Source of the DNA: Nitrosotalea sp.
GTDB taxonomy: Archaea > Halobacteriota > Syntropharchaeia > Alkanophagales > Methanospirareceae
Assembly: GCA_020725315.1 (NCBI GenBank)
Contig: DYFG01000001.1
Coordinates: 1-64,000 of the forward strand
DNA length: 64,000 bases
Direction of reading: 5' to 3'
Part shown: positions 14,076 to 22,865 of the stretch, piece by piece
Layout: each line of letters begins with the position of its first letter
Numbering within the stretch: the stretch's first letter is position 1
Translations under genes and position numbers: made by a program
The notes under the pieces: model-generated
The model's database searches: none
Told to the model about the DNA's origin: nothing
What the model saw: only the letters and a program-made list of their open reading frames with translations

Positions 14076-15320
14076 ATGCCTAAAGGATTTGGAGCTAAAT
14101 ATCTTGTACCACTTGAAGCTATCCGTCCCATTCACATCGACCGCATTTTAGCCATGTTTGACATACCTAGCGAAGGTGTTTTAACAAGGTGCCCTTTCCA
14201 TGATGACGAACAGGCGTCTATGCAAATCAACGACACCTGGGTTTATTGTTATGGTTGCAACAAATCTTGGGATAACTTTGCCTTTGTGCGTGACATGCTT
14301 ATTCAACAAGGAAAACGTGCTACCTTTGATGCGGTACTTGATTGGTTTACAGATCATATTGATGATCTACCAGCATCAAGCTTCACAAAGAGGGAAAAAG
14401 CAGAATACGTTGGTCCTGTCGATCCATTCCTTGTAAACTATTGGCACGATTGCATACAGGCAAATGGACATATCGAACATCTCATGCAAGAACGGCTGTT
14501 GACAGAGGAAACAATCAGCCGCTATAAATTGGGGTGGCGACCCGATATGTATGCATGGAGTATCCCGTTTTGGCGTGGCCTACCAGGAGAGAGTGAAGTA
14601 GACATTCTCCAATTTCGGCATACCAAACCTAGTAAAACAAAGTACACTGGTCTGTCAGGCCACAACCGGGCATCCGTAATGAACGCACACCTCTTGTCAG
14701 AACCACAAGAATATGTTATCATCCTGTTTGGAACGTTCGATCCCATTCTTGCCCTGCAAGACGGGCTACCAGCCGTAGGTTTTAATGGTGCCTCTCACTT
14801 TGTCTCAAGAGATAAAGAACGGCTGTTAGAAATGTTTGCTAGGCAAACAAGAATTTATATCGTACCCGACAACCAACCAGAGGAACTAAAACATGCTAAG
14901 CAACTCAGAAAGGTTTTGGGGGAACACCGAACATCCATCCGTACCTTTCCTGAAGGGTGTGCGGACAAAGAGGATTACATTTCATATCGTCATAAGTATA
15001 CTGTAGAAGATTTTTTAATCGACGTACTCAGAATAAAACCCATTCGTTCAGTAAATGAACAGCTAGTTATCAACCTGTATGAACTTCTTCGGGTAGGAGA
15101 TGGGTATGATCTTGCTCCGCTACATCTTTCGTTCTATCAGGGTACGGTAGTGGCAGACGTGGCACGATCTCTTGCCTATCAAAAACGGTTTGATAACTAT
15201 TCTCCTGAAAGTTGGGTTGCTTTACAGGACGATTTTTGTTCAGTCCGTTGTTTAGAAGAGTTTGAGTCTGTTTATAAGAAGTGGGCCAACCACTCATATA
15301 CCCTGTTAGGAGGGTGGTAA
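14076..15320 (+). CDS. DnaG-like primase (CHC2 zinc finger plus degenerate TOPRIM)
   Basis: 414 residues. An N-terminal zinc finger (CPFHDD ... CYGC) is followed by a TOPRIM-like region, LFGTFDPILALQDGLPAVGF then IYIVPDNQPEE. In DnaG the first motif has a Glu (EGxxD) and the second DxD; here the Glu position is Phe/Gly-like and the second motif is DNQ, so metal binding may be altered. It lies directly before the DnaB-like helicase, as in T7-type or DnaG/DnaB replication modules. Confidence 0.75.
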   Translation: MPKGFGAKYLVPLEAIRPIHIDRILAMFDIPSEGVLTRCPFHDDEQASMQINDTWVYCYGCNKSWDNFAFVRDMLIQQGKRATFDAVLDWFTDHIDDLPASSFTKREKAEYVGPVDPFLVNYWHDCIQANGHIEHLMQERLLTEETISRYKLGWRPDMYAWSIPFWRGLPGESEVDILQFRHTKPSKTKYTGLSGHNRASVMNAHLLSEPQEYVIILFGTFDPILALQDGLPAVGFNGASHFVSRDKERLLEMFARQTRIYIVPDNQPEELKHAKQLRKVLGEHRTSIRTFPEGCADKEDYISYRHKYTVEDFLIDVLRIKPIRSVNEQLVINLYELLRVGDGYDLAPLHLSFYQGTVVADVARSLAYQKRFDNYSPESWVALQDDFCSVRCLEEFESVYKKWANHSYTLLGGW

Positions 15321-16837
15321 TGTTATCTCCGTATGACATAGAGAGAATAGTAATCGGGCTGACAGTACGCTATGGTAAGGAGCCTGCTACTATTTTAATG
15401 CCTGATCTAACACCCGATAAATTTGTGTTTGATGTAGATGGAAGCTTTGGTAAGGATCATTTAATTATCTGGTCTGCTATTTGTGAAACTTTTCTGGAAG
15501 ATCGCAAGCCACCTACCTTTCTAGAGTTGTCAAGCAACCTATCAGAAAACTATCTGGACTATGTACGCCAGCTTGTTCAGTCGCTAGAAAAGGACTACCT
15601 GATTACAACGTATGATCCACAACAAACAGAGGAATATGGAATCCTGGTAGACAAACAGGGCGTCCTGTATAACTTTGCACAAATCTCAAAAGAGAATGGG
15701 AACATTACAGCCACAGAAGACGCCTTCACCCGTAAAGTTAAATCAGTCAAAGATATTGAGGCGTGGGTATCCCAACAACTAGAACGCTACCACAGCCTGT
15801 TAAAGCTAGGAACGGGCGGGTATACTCATATTTCAAGCGCAGTAGAAAACACGCTTGAAAACTGGCGGCGCATGCGGCAAGGAGAACAGCTTGTTATTCT
15901 ACCATGTGGCATCCCCTCACTGATTGCCCACCAACTCTTTCCACTGGGCAAGATTGCGGTTATTCATGGTTTGTCTAGTGGCGGTAAGAGTGCTTTTGTG
16001 CACGGTGTTAACCTGGGCACGGCAATCGGCCTGGTGGCAAACAAGATCAAAGGTTCCGTCGCTATCAACTCTATGGAAATGACACAAACAGATTTGGTAG
16101 AACGGTTTATAGGGATGCTGGCACACGTCGATGTAAGTAAGTTTATGGGGGGTAAGGGTAAAATCACTGATTGGGAAATGGAACAACTAGAGAAGTGGGG
16201 AGAGTTTGTTGCCAAGCTTCCGGTGTATATTGATGACACCAATTTTTTGACTACCTCTGCCCTACAGTATCGTGCCAGCGGTTTACACGCTTCTGAGCGA
16301 GGTCCAGTACGCCAGCTATCTACCGACTATGGGGAATTGTTTTATGATCTGAACGGAGACTCAGAAGAACAACGTATCAACTATGTATTCAGACAGCAGT
16401 TTGCTTTGTCTAGGATGATCAATGCATCTATCCTGGCAATCTCACAAAGTACCCAACCACAGGTAGGAAGTGCAGCTAGATCTTATATCGCAGGACCAGA
16501 TGGAACGCGCTACAGTAGGGGAATTCTACAGGCAGCAGACATACTCATTGAAGTGTGGAATCCACAACAAATCAGGGCGTCAGGGCGGCCCTTCCAGCCG
16601 CCAGAGGAATATTCTGATGCTCATGCGTGGTTATTTGTACAAAAGTACCGTAAAGGCAGTCCTGCGGCCATTCCGATAGGCTGGAATCCTAGGTACGCCA
16701 GTTTCTTTGACATAGGTATCGATCAAGAACCTGATAATGAGATCATGTTCTCCCATTTAGAGGCCGCTAAAGAAGCACTAGGGCTAGGTGCAAGCCTGCT
16801 ACCCGTTGAGGACTCTCCGTTTTATGATTGGAGCTAA
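15320..16837 (+). CDS. DnaB-like replicative helicase
   Basis: 505 residues from the ATG at 15320, which overlaps the primase stop and follows AGGAGGG. The C-terminal RecA-like domain has Walker A GLSSGGKS, an INSMEMTQTDLVER segment after it and Walker B-like STDYGEL, then ISQST. The N-terminal ~190 residues are helical. This family forms a hexamer that unwinds DNA 5'-3' at the fork and interacts with primase. Confidence 0.85.
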   Translation: MLSPYDIERIVIGLTVRYGKEPATILMPDLTPDKFVFDVDGSFGKDHLIIWSAICETFLEDRKPPTFLELSSNLSENYLDYVRQLVQSLEKDYLITTYDPQQTEEYGILVDKQGVLYNFAQISKENGNITATEDAFTRKVKSVKDIEAWVSQQLERYHSLLKLGTGGYTHISSAVENTLENWRRMRQGEQLVILPCGIPSLIAHQLFPLGKIAVIHGLSSGGKSAFVHGVNLGTAIGLVANKIKGSVAINSMEMTQTDLVERFIGMLAHVDVSKFMGGKGKITDWEMEQLEKWGEFVAKLPVYIDDTNFLTTSALQYRASGLHASERGPVRQLSTDYGELFYDLNGDSEEQRINYVFRQQFALSRMINASILAISQSTQPQVGSAARSYIAGPDGTRYSRGILQAADILIEVWNPQQIRASGRPFQPPEEYSDAHAWLFVQKYRKGSPAAIPIGWNPRYASFFDIGIDQEPDNEIMFSHLEAAKEALGLGASLLPVEDSPFYDWS

Positions 16838-16841
16838 CACC

Positions 16842-18590
16842 ATGATTTATATCAACCGGATTCCGAGGGACTGGCCTGCCGAACTAGGCTTAGACATTGA
16901 AACGACAGGGCTTGATCCCTTTACAGGACAGATTCTATCTGTCTGTCTATCCGATGGGCGTGATACATGGTTGTTTACCCGCAAATTTGAGGTATTGAAA
17001 GGCGTTTTAGAAGATGAAACAGTAACAAAGATTATTCACAACGCTGCCTTTGACGTAAAGTGGCTTCAAATTCACTTAAATATAGTAGTGAAGAACGTTT
17101 TTGATACACTGATAGCCGAACGACTTCTTAACATGGGCAAACAACAGCCCAATGACCTTAAATTTGTGCTGGCACACCGCTTTGGAGTGGTGTTGGATAA
17201 GGAGATGCGAGAATCTTTTGAGGATCGGGTTTCTTTTGATGAAAAACCCATGACGACAGACGAGTTTGAGTACATTATTCACGATGTAGAGCATCTACCG
17301 CGCCTAAAAGCAGCACAAGTGGCTGAAATTTCTAAGAAAGCACTTGGAAGGGTGTTGAAAATTGAATTAGATTTGCTTCCGATAGTAATTCAGATGGAAA
17401 CTAAGGGAGTTAGGTGTGATGTAGACCTGTGGGAACAGTATTTACCACAGTTTTCAGAACAGGTAAACTTGTATGAGACAAAATTACGCGAGTTTTTAGG
17501 AGAAGGTTACGTTCTGCCTGTGCAGCGTACAAAAAAGGGCGAACAAGTTGTTGTGGAAGTGCCTGTAGAAGATATTAACTACGGTAGCCCGCAACAAATC
17601 AACGCCCTGTTTGCTCAACTGGGTATTGATGTGCCCAATACTTCTGCCCCAACCCTGACAGAATGGTTAGAAGAAAATAAAGATCACCCTAATGCAAGGT
17701 TTGTAGACTATTTGTTGGCTTTTAGACACTGGCAAAAGCTGTCAGGATGGAACTATCCTAAATATGTACATCCTGTAACGGGTATGGTACATCCCCAATG
17801 GAACCAGTTAGGGCCGGGTACGGGTAGGCTTTCTTGTAGCAATCCAAACTTACAGAATGTTCCTCGCCCTACCCCAGGGGAACCTAATCTTAGAAATCTG
17901 TGGATACCAGACACCAAAGACTACGTAATCTTGGGCGCAGACTATTCCCAACAAGAACCAAGAATTTTTGCTCATCTTTGTCAAGACCCTGCTATGATAG
18001 AGGCGTGTAATAACGAAGATGTGTATATTGAATTTGCTAAGCATATGTTTGGCAGGACGGTTGAAAAGGACAGCGAAGAACGGCACATAGCCAAACAATT
18101 TGTATTGGCAGTTGGGTATGGTGCTGGCGCTCAGAAGCTACATAAAACTTCTGGTCTACCTCTAAAAGAGTGTGAGCGTATTCGTAACATCATTCGAGAC
18201 ACCTTCCCTATAATGGTGGCTTGGAGTCAAGAACAATACCGAAAAGTAATGACGTATGGACACACACGCACAGCAATAGGCAGAATAAGATACTTGACTA
18301 CCGCTTATGATAGGAAGTTTACTAACGCTGTAAACTCTCCGGTACAGGGTACCGCAGCAGATATGACAAAGTACGCTATCGTTCGGTGTAATAACTACCT
18401 AGAGAGACACAACATAGATGCAAGAATATGGCTTACAGTTCACGATGAAATTGAAATTCAGGTACCAAAAGCACTTGCGGAATCTCTGTTACCTGCTATA
18501 ATTAATGAGATGGAAGAGGCAGGTAAAGAAATCTGTCCTTCTGTCTTACATGTTGCGGAAGGTAAGATTTATGAGGTATGGGACAAGTAA
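16842..18590 (+). CDS. Family A DNA polymerase with 3'-5' exonuclease domain
   Basis: 582 residues from the ATG at 16842 (GGAG eight bases upstream). The exonuclease begins LGLDIETTGLDP and has IIHNAAFDVKWL. Polymerase motif A is GADYSQQEPRIFAHL, motif B contains KQFVLAVGYG, and motif C is VHDEIEI. There is no 5'-3' exonuclease domain, as usual in phage Pol I relatives. Main phage replicase. Confidence 0.93.
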   Translation: MIYINRIPRDWPAELGLDIETTGLDPFTGQILSVCLSDGRDTWLFTRKFEVLKGVLEDETVTKIIHNAAFDVKWLQIHLNIVVKNVFDTLIAERLLNMGKQQPNDLKFVLAHRFGVVLDKEMRESFEDRVSFDEKPMTTDEFEYIIHDVEHLPRLKAAQVAEISKKALGRVLKIELDLLPIVIQMETKGVRCDVDLWEQYLPQFSEQVNLYETKLREFLGEGYVLPVQRTKKGEQVVVEVPVEDINYGSPQQINALFAQLGIDVPNTSAPTLTEWLEENKDHPNARFVDYLLAFRHWQKLSGWNYPKYVHPVTGMVHPQWNQLGPGTGRLSCSNPNLQNVPRPTPGEPNLRNLWIPDTKDYVILGADYSQQEPRIFAHLCQDPAMIEACNNEDVYIEFAKHMFGRTVEKDSEERHIAKQFVLAVGYGAGAQKLHKTSGLPLKECERIRNIIRDTFPIMVAWSQEQYRKVMTYGHTRTAIGRIRYLTTAYDRKFTNAVNSPVQGTAADMTKYAIVRCNNYLERHNIDARIWLTVHDEIEIQVPKALAESLLPAIINEMEEAGKEICPSVLHVAEGKIYEVWDK

Positions 18591-19429
18591 TGGACAAAGT
18601 AGTTAATAAACTTACAGAGAAACCCATCTCAGAAATTGCTTCTGATGGGGTAATGTCAAGGGTACTTATAGAAATACAAAAACTAAACCAAGAGACGGGT
18701 GTGGATGTGACTTGGTTTAGTAAAGCAATGAACTTGTTTACGTTTTTTAATAACATAGAAACAGGGTTCGGTCACGCAAAAGCCTGTATTCTATACCTCA
18801 TTAAAGAACGTTGGGAAGACCTAGAGTATGAGGTTCGTCGTCAGTATGATCTTAGCTTTATGACATTTGCTCGTCGTCTTACTGGCAAAGAAAATAGTAC
18901 GATTGATAATTGGATGCGTGTAGCAAAGGTCTGGTTAATGCCAGACGGAGCTAGACCCGCCTTTGAAGTTCCTGTTGTTCAGCGAGAAGCAAATGGGAAA
19001 CCAAAGGTAGACGAATACGGCAAACAAATAGTCCAATACGAGTCGTTTGACCCCTACAAAGTAGATATGACAAAGCTTCTTTTGCTAACAAACAAGGCAT
19101 CATCAGGAGCAATGACAGATCGTTTGTGGGAGCTTGCAGCTGATCCTTACTATACGTGTGAAGATATTCGACACGAAATAGTAAACGGAGCAGGAGATGG
19201 TAGTCCTGTACTAAAGTACATTTTGGTAGGACCAGACATATATGCTACGCGGGATGGGGAAAGTGTTCCCGTCATTACAGCAGATGAGGGAATTAATTGG
19301 GACGCTTTTTATTATGGGGATGGGTTGGAGAAAGAAGCGATCCAGGAGTTACTTCATCGTCTCGGAATTAAACTAGATGAGGATGTAATCTATGACGCCA
19401 ACCACCAACTCTACGGACAGAAAGATTAG
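18590..19429 (+). CDS. Hypothetical protein in the replication operon
   Basis: 279 residues; an alternative start lies 12 bases upstream. Helical N-terminal half with WFSKAMNLFTFFNNIETGF; no motif assigned. The start overlaps the polymerase stop and the 3' end overlaps the following RelE-like gene by 38 bases. Confidence 0.6.
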   Translation: MDKVVNKLTEKPISEIASDGVMSRVLIEIQKLNQETGVDVTWFSKAMNLFTFFNNIETGFGHAKACILYLIKERWEDLEYEVRRQYDLSFMTFARRLTGKENSTIDNWMRVAKVWLMPDGARPAFEVPVVQREANGKPKVDEYGKQIVQYESFDPYKVDMTKLLLLTNKASSGAMTDRLWELAADPYYTCEDIRHEIVNGAGDGSPVLKYILVGPDIYATRDGESVPVITADEGINWDAFYYGDGLEKEAIQELLHRLGIKLDEDVIYDANHQLYGQKD

Positions 19430-19724
19430 GGACATTAAGATTACCAATCAATTTATTCAGGATTGGGAAGCCGCAAGACATGACCCGCAAGTAAAAATCT
19501 ATGTAGACAGACTGATTAATGTTGTTACCAGATATGGAGAGCTACCAAACAGCCTTAATCCTCACAAGGCGTTTAAATCATTACCCTATATCATAGGTTA
19601 TGTGTCGGTTAATAAGGTGGGCTGGCGCATGACCTTCTTGATAGAAGATGGTGTAATGATTTTTGATCGCCTGTTACGACACGATGAAATGGACATTTAT
19701 CTACGGGAGATGGGAAAGATATGA
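19392..19724 (+). CDS. Possible RelE/ParE-like small protein
   Basis: 110 residues. The second half (GYVSVNKVGWRMTFLIEDGV then FDRLLRHDEMDIYL) has the strand pattern of the RelE/ParE fold, in which Arg and His near the C-terminus matter. The match is weak and no antitoxin partner is evident. It overlaps both neighbours, so it is coupled to replication genes. Confidence 0.4.
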   Translation: MTPTTNSTDRKIRDIKITNQFIQDWEAARHDPQVKIYVDRLINVVTRYGELPNSLNPHKAFKSLPYIIGYVSVNKVGWRMTFLIEDGVMIFDRLLRHDEMDIYLREMGKI

Positions 19725-20410
19725 TTGAGTATAGCGCCGAACACCGTAACAATGCTTTGAATGAATTTATTACGCCTAGAGAACTTGCGCTTAGGATGGC
19801 ACAGCTAAGTTATGAGTTTCTACAGGATGCAGATCGTGTCAGCGTCCTTAACGTCATTGATGGGGGAGCAAACACAGGTCGGTTTGGTAGTGCTGTTCGT
19901 CAGGTATACAAAGACGCCTGGATCACTGGCGTCGAACTGATGAAAATGCCGACAAAACCGTTGGTTTATGACGAGTATTTTGACAACACAGACTTTCTAA
20001 ATTTTTGGCCTAATAAATCCTATGATTTGGCGATAGGAAATCCCCCCTTTACAGTAAACAATGAACCTACGGCAGAGAACTTTGCCAGGAAAAACCTCTA
20101 TTTACTACGTGATGGGGGATGGAGTATTCAACTGCTCCGTACTAATTTCTTACATTCAGCAGAGCGAGTAGCGTTCTGGCAAGAATACCCTGCTAAATAC
20201 GTGTATATATTGGTGCGGCGTCCTAGTTTCTACAAACAAGACCCGCGTGAAGAATTGTTTGGCAAAGCCAACACTAACGCACATGACTACAGTGTTTTTG
20301 TGTGGCAAAAGGGTTGGCAGGGAGAGACAACCTTACGCTGGTTAGAATGGGATTACGAAAAAGAACCAGAATACTACCAACTTCCTTTGCCAGGAGTTTT
20401 TTCTGCTTGA
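19721..20410 (+). CDS. DNA N6-adenine methyltransferase-like protein
   Basis: 229 residues. SAM-binding motif I-like VIDGGANTGRFG and catalytic motif NPPF (LAIGNPPFTV) fit Rossmann-fold amino-methyltransferases. A separate target recognition domain is not obvious, so it may be a small phage adenine methyltransferase that protects DNA. Starts inside the previous gene's stop (ATGA). Confidence 0.75.
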   Translation: MIEYSAEHRNNALNEFITPRELALRMAQLSYEFLQDADRVSVLNVIDGGANTGRFGSAVRQVYKDAWITGVELMKMPTKPLVYDEYFDNTDFLNFWPNKSYDLAIGNPPFTVNNEPTAENFARKNLYLLRDGGWSIQLLRTNFLHSAERVAFWQEYPAKYVYILVRRPSFYKQDPREELFGKANTNAHDYSVFVWQKGWQGETTLRWLEWDYEKEPEYYQLPLPGVFSA

Positions 20411-20435
20411 TGCTACTTAAAATGTAGGCTATAAT
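20407..20435 (+). promoter_or_regulatory. Promoter of the recombinase gene
   Basis: TTGATG (20407-20412), 17 bases, perfect TATAAT (20430-20435), followed by AAAGGAGAG and the ATG at 20461. Confidence 0.75.
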
Positions 20436-20460
20436 AGGGGAAAAGAAAGGAGAGCTTGAA

Positions 20461-21411
20461 ATGTCAGTAGTTCCGTACAAAAAGAAAGATACTGCACTAG
20501 AAGTCCTGCTAGGCTCTCTAGACTCTATGTCATCTAGGGTGGCCTACAAGGGGGCAGTTACCTCATTTATCCGTTGGTATCAGCAGACAGGGCAGGCAGA
20601 CGCCTATCGTGGTGTGCTGGCGTGGAAGGCGTATATGCGAGACGATCTAGGGCTTGCAGCAGCTACTATCAACGCCAAGCTGTCGGCGGTGCGTCGTTAC
20701 TTTGCTACGGCAGCGTCCCTTAACCTGATTGATGCACGTATGGCTACTGCTATTCAGGGGATTGGGAACGTTGCCAGCGAAGGAAAACGTCTTGCCACGT
20801 GGCTTAGCAAAGAGAAGGCGACCGAGCTTCTTAACCTGCCTGATGTAGAAACTCCTACAGGTAGTCGAGACTACGCTATCCTGAGTTTGTTGGTAGGCGT
20901 GGCCCTTCGTCGTGGAGAGCTAATTTCTTTGACCTGGGGGCAGTTTGAGAAAGTAGAAGATAGTGGTGGAGTGTTTTGGATCATCCGTGATCTCCGCCGC
21001 AAGCGAAATCGTACTCAATCAATCCCCGTACCAGGGTGGACGATTGATGCCCTGCTCCATTATGCCAGTTTTTTACCAGAAGATAAGAAAACTTTTAACG
21101 GTCGCGTGTTCTTGTCTTACGTGAATAATGAGTGGGGAAACTCAATCTCTGAGAAAGCAATCTATAACATTGTCTCGCAGTACGGAGAGAAGTTGGGTGT
21201 GCCAGAACTTGCCCCTCACGACCTTCGCCGTACCTGGGCGGCACTAGCTTATAAAGGGAATGCTGATCTACTAGCTATTCAGGAAACGTTGGGACATTCA
21301 AATATTGAAACGACCCGTCGTTATCTAGCTGAACTTTCTGTATTTGAAAATGACTCAGTGTATAAAACTGGGCTTGACAACCCGAACAGAAGCTTGTACA
21401 ATGATAGTTGA
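20461..21411 (+). CDS. Tyrosine recombinase / integrase
   Basis: 316 residues. An N-terminal SAM-like core-binding domain (about 10-100) precedes the catalytic domain with Arg in ALRRGEL (about 150), HDLRRTW (His 253, Arg 256), LGHSNIETTRRYL (His 279, Tyr 288). All catalytic residues are present. It may integrate the phage, which would make it temperate, or resolve multimers like XerC/D. No attachment site can be identified here. It has its own promoter. Confidence 0.92.
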   Translation: MSVVPYKKKDTALEVLLGSLDSMSSRVAYKGAVTSFIRWYQQTGQADAYRGVLAWKAYMRDDLGLAAATINAKLSAVRRYFATAASLNLIDARMATAIQGIGNVASEGKRLATWLSKEKATELLNLPDVETPTGSRDYAILSLLVGVALRRGELISLTWGQFEKVEDSGGVFWIIRDLRRKRNRTQSIPVPGWTIDALLHYASFLPEDKKTFNGRVFLSYVNNEWGNSISEKAIYNIVSQYGEKLGVPELAPHDLRRTWAALAYKGNADLLAIQETLGHSNIETTRRYLAELSVFENDSVYKTGLDNPNRSLYNDS

Positions 21412-21823
21412 ACTACCGTACCTCGCTGATATAAGTATCAACCACTGTTTTAATCGTGGGCAGGTACGGTTTGGATACAAGCAATCTGTGAGGGACTGGA
21501 AACAATTACTAAAGGACTCCATACTTGCTGAACTAAATGGTAAAGTATGGAGTCCCCCTATCCATTTTCAATATCTGGTGTTGTATCCTTCTAGAACAAG
21601 GAAGGGTGATCCACCAAACATGAATAAAATCATTCAAGACGCCATAGCCGAGGCTTTGGGGTTTGATGACACAATGGAGAATATAATTGGTGGGCCACAT
21701 TTCGGCTTTAAGACAAGGCATAAAGAGGGAAAGATTATTATTTCTATTCACAAACTAGAAAACATAGTAGTACCCGACTTTTTACTAGACAGAATAGGAA
21801 CAGATTTTGTACTGAAGGAGTAA
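21401..21823 (+). CDS. RusA-like Holliday junction resolvase
   Basis: 140 residues from the ATG at 21401, overlapping the recombinase end. GDPPNMNKIIQDAIAEALGF then DD matches the acidic core of RusA enzymes (D..N..K..D...L...DD), which cut four-way junctions in recombination and packaging. TTGACA-17-TACAAT at 21374-21402 is probably a chance match in coding sequence. Confidence 0.8.
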   Translation: MIVELPYLADISINHCFNRGQVRFGYKQSVRDWKQLLKDSILAELNGKVWSPPIHFQYLVLYPSRTRKGDPPNMNKIIQDAIAEALGFDDTMENIIGGPHFGFKTRHKEGKIIISIHKLENIVVPDFLLDRIGTDFVLKE

Positions 21824-21826
21824 TCT

Positions 21827-22015
21827 ATGGCCCTATATGAATTTCGTTGTGCTGGGTGTGGGTATGTGATTGCTCGTCACTTTCCTATCTCAGAACGACC
21901 AGAGTTTTTAGAGTGTCCTAAATGTGGGGAAGAAATGAAGCGTGTAATAACTTCTCCCCACGTTATTTATAGAGGAAATGGATGGGGAAAGGACTATAAA
22001 ACTAATAGTGGATGA
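21827..22015 (+). CDS. FmdB-type zinc ribbon protein
   Basis: 62 residues. MALYEFRCAGCGYVIARHF and ECPKCGEEMKRVITSP form the CxxC...CxxC ribbon of the FmdB family, small putative regulators. A ribosome site GAAGGAG lies upstream. The 3' end overlaps the next gene. Confidence 0.8.
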   Translation: MALYEFRCAGCGYVIARHFPISERPEFLECPKCGEEMKRVITSPHVIYRGNGWGKDYKTNSG

Positions 22016-22268
22016 TAGCTTTTTGATTGTGACTGTTGCATACTATCCCACACTACGGGAATATGAAATAGGCGGAATTTCGTTAGTAAACGAAGAGCCT
22101 GTTATTATACAGGGAGAACGAGCAGGAATAGTCTTGGATATGTTGGCAAAAAGAGAACACACTACAAAAGAAGAAATGTTTAGCCATAGCAAATATCCTG
22201 AAGATATTATAGTAAGTATTAAAGAAGTATTTATTGACGATGATTTTGACACCAACGACAGTACTTGA
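21978..22268 (+). CDS. Hypothetical acidic protein
   Basis: 96 residues, acidic, ending DDDFDTNDST; no recognised family. Overlaps both neighbours (38 and 35 bases). Confidence 0.5.
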   Translation: MDGERTIKLIVDDSFLIVTVAYYPTLREYEIGGISLVNEEPVIIQGERAGIVLDMLAKREHTTKEEMFSHSKYPEDIIVSIKEVFIDDDFDTNDST

Positions 22269-22623
22269 TCCCGTTCTTTATCCAGAGTTCCGAGGGAATA
22301 GCAAAATAACAGAGTGGCGTAAGGAGCTTAAGCGTGCCTTATTAATAAGGCGCAATTGGGTGTCTGATTATTCTGGATTGTCTGTAGCTGCTGACTGTGA
22401 AATGCATGAAGGAATTATTACGAGGGGAATGGTACAAGGACTTAAATGGCGTTGGATGATTTTTACGGAATATAATTGTTTGTTGTTGAGACACACAGAA
22501 CACCAGCCCCAACCACCCTCTAGACAATGGTGTGTTCAGTGGGCATTTGATATGTATGGTGAAGACACTATAAAAGAATGGTTCTATTCTCTACCCTTTA
22601 AGGTGTACCCGTTTAGGATATAG
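22234..22623 (+). CDS. HNH-like nuclease-family protein
   Basis: 129 residues. CEMHEGIITRGMVQG followed by YNCLLLRHTEH and a C-terminal WFYSLPFKV resembles a phage family with a degenerate HNH/treble-clef core (D.HE ... N...L..H...H). It might instead start six bases later. Role unknown; it may act in recombination. Confidence 0.5.
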   Translation: MTMILTPTTVLDPVLYPEFRGNSKITEWRKELKRALLIRRNWVSDYSGLSVAADCEMHEGIITRGMVQGLKWRWMIFTEYNCLLLRHTEHQPQPPSRQWCVQWAFDMYGEDTIKEWFYSLPFKVYPFRI

Positions 22624-22625
22624 CA

Positions 22626-22865
22626 ATGAACACTTCATTCTGGAATTTTCCTAAATCTTGCAAGTATGATGTGCTAACTGAAGAACGCCATGTACATTTG
22701 ATACACGGCGCTCTTTGTGATCCCCAAACTAAACTAGAGAAAGTGGATCACGATTTTCTTATGTATGGAGATGAAGAAGCTCTTTTAGTAAAAAAACCTA
22801 ATTCTGCTCCACTACGACTAGCTCTACATCTTTATTCTGCTTTGGTTTACTTACTTGCTAGGTAG
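22626..22865 (+). CDS. Hypothetical protein, last gene of the plus-strand module
   Basis: 79 residues with a hydrophobic C-terminus (LALHLYSALVYLLAR). It meets the tail fibre gene tail-to-tail with an 8-base overlap and no terminator is visible between. Confidence 0.5.
   Translation: MNTSFWNFPKSCKYDVLTEERHVHLIHGALCDPQTKLEKVDHDFLMYGDEEALLVKKPNSAPLRLALHLYSALVYLLAR

Noticed and set aside
21374..21402. TTGACA-17-TACAAT promoter before rusA
   Set aside because: It is inside the integrase coding sequence and its -10 box overlaps the RusA start codon, so the transcript would begin after the ATG.
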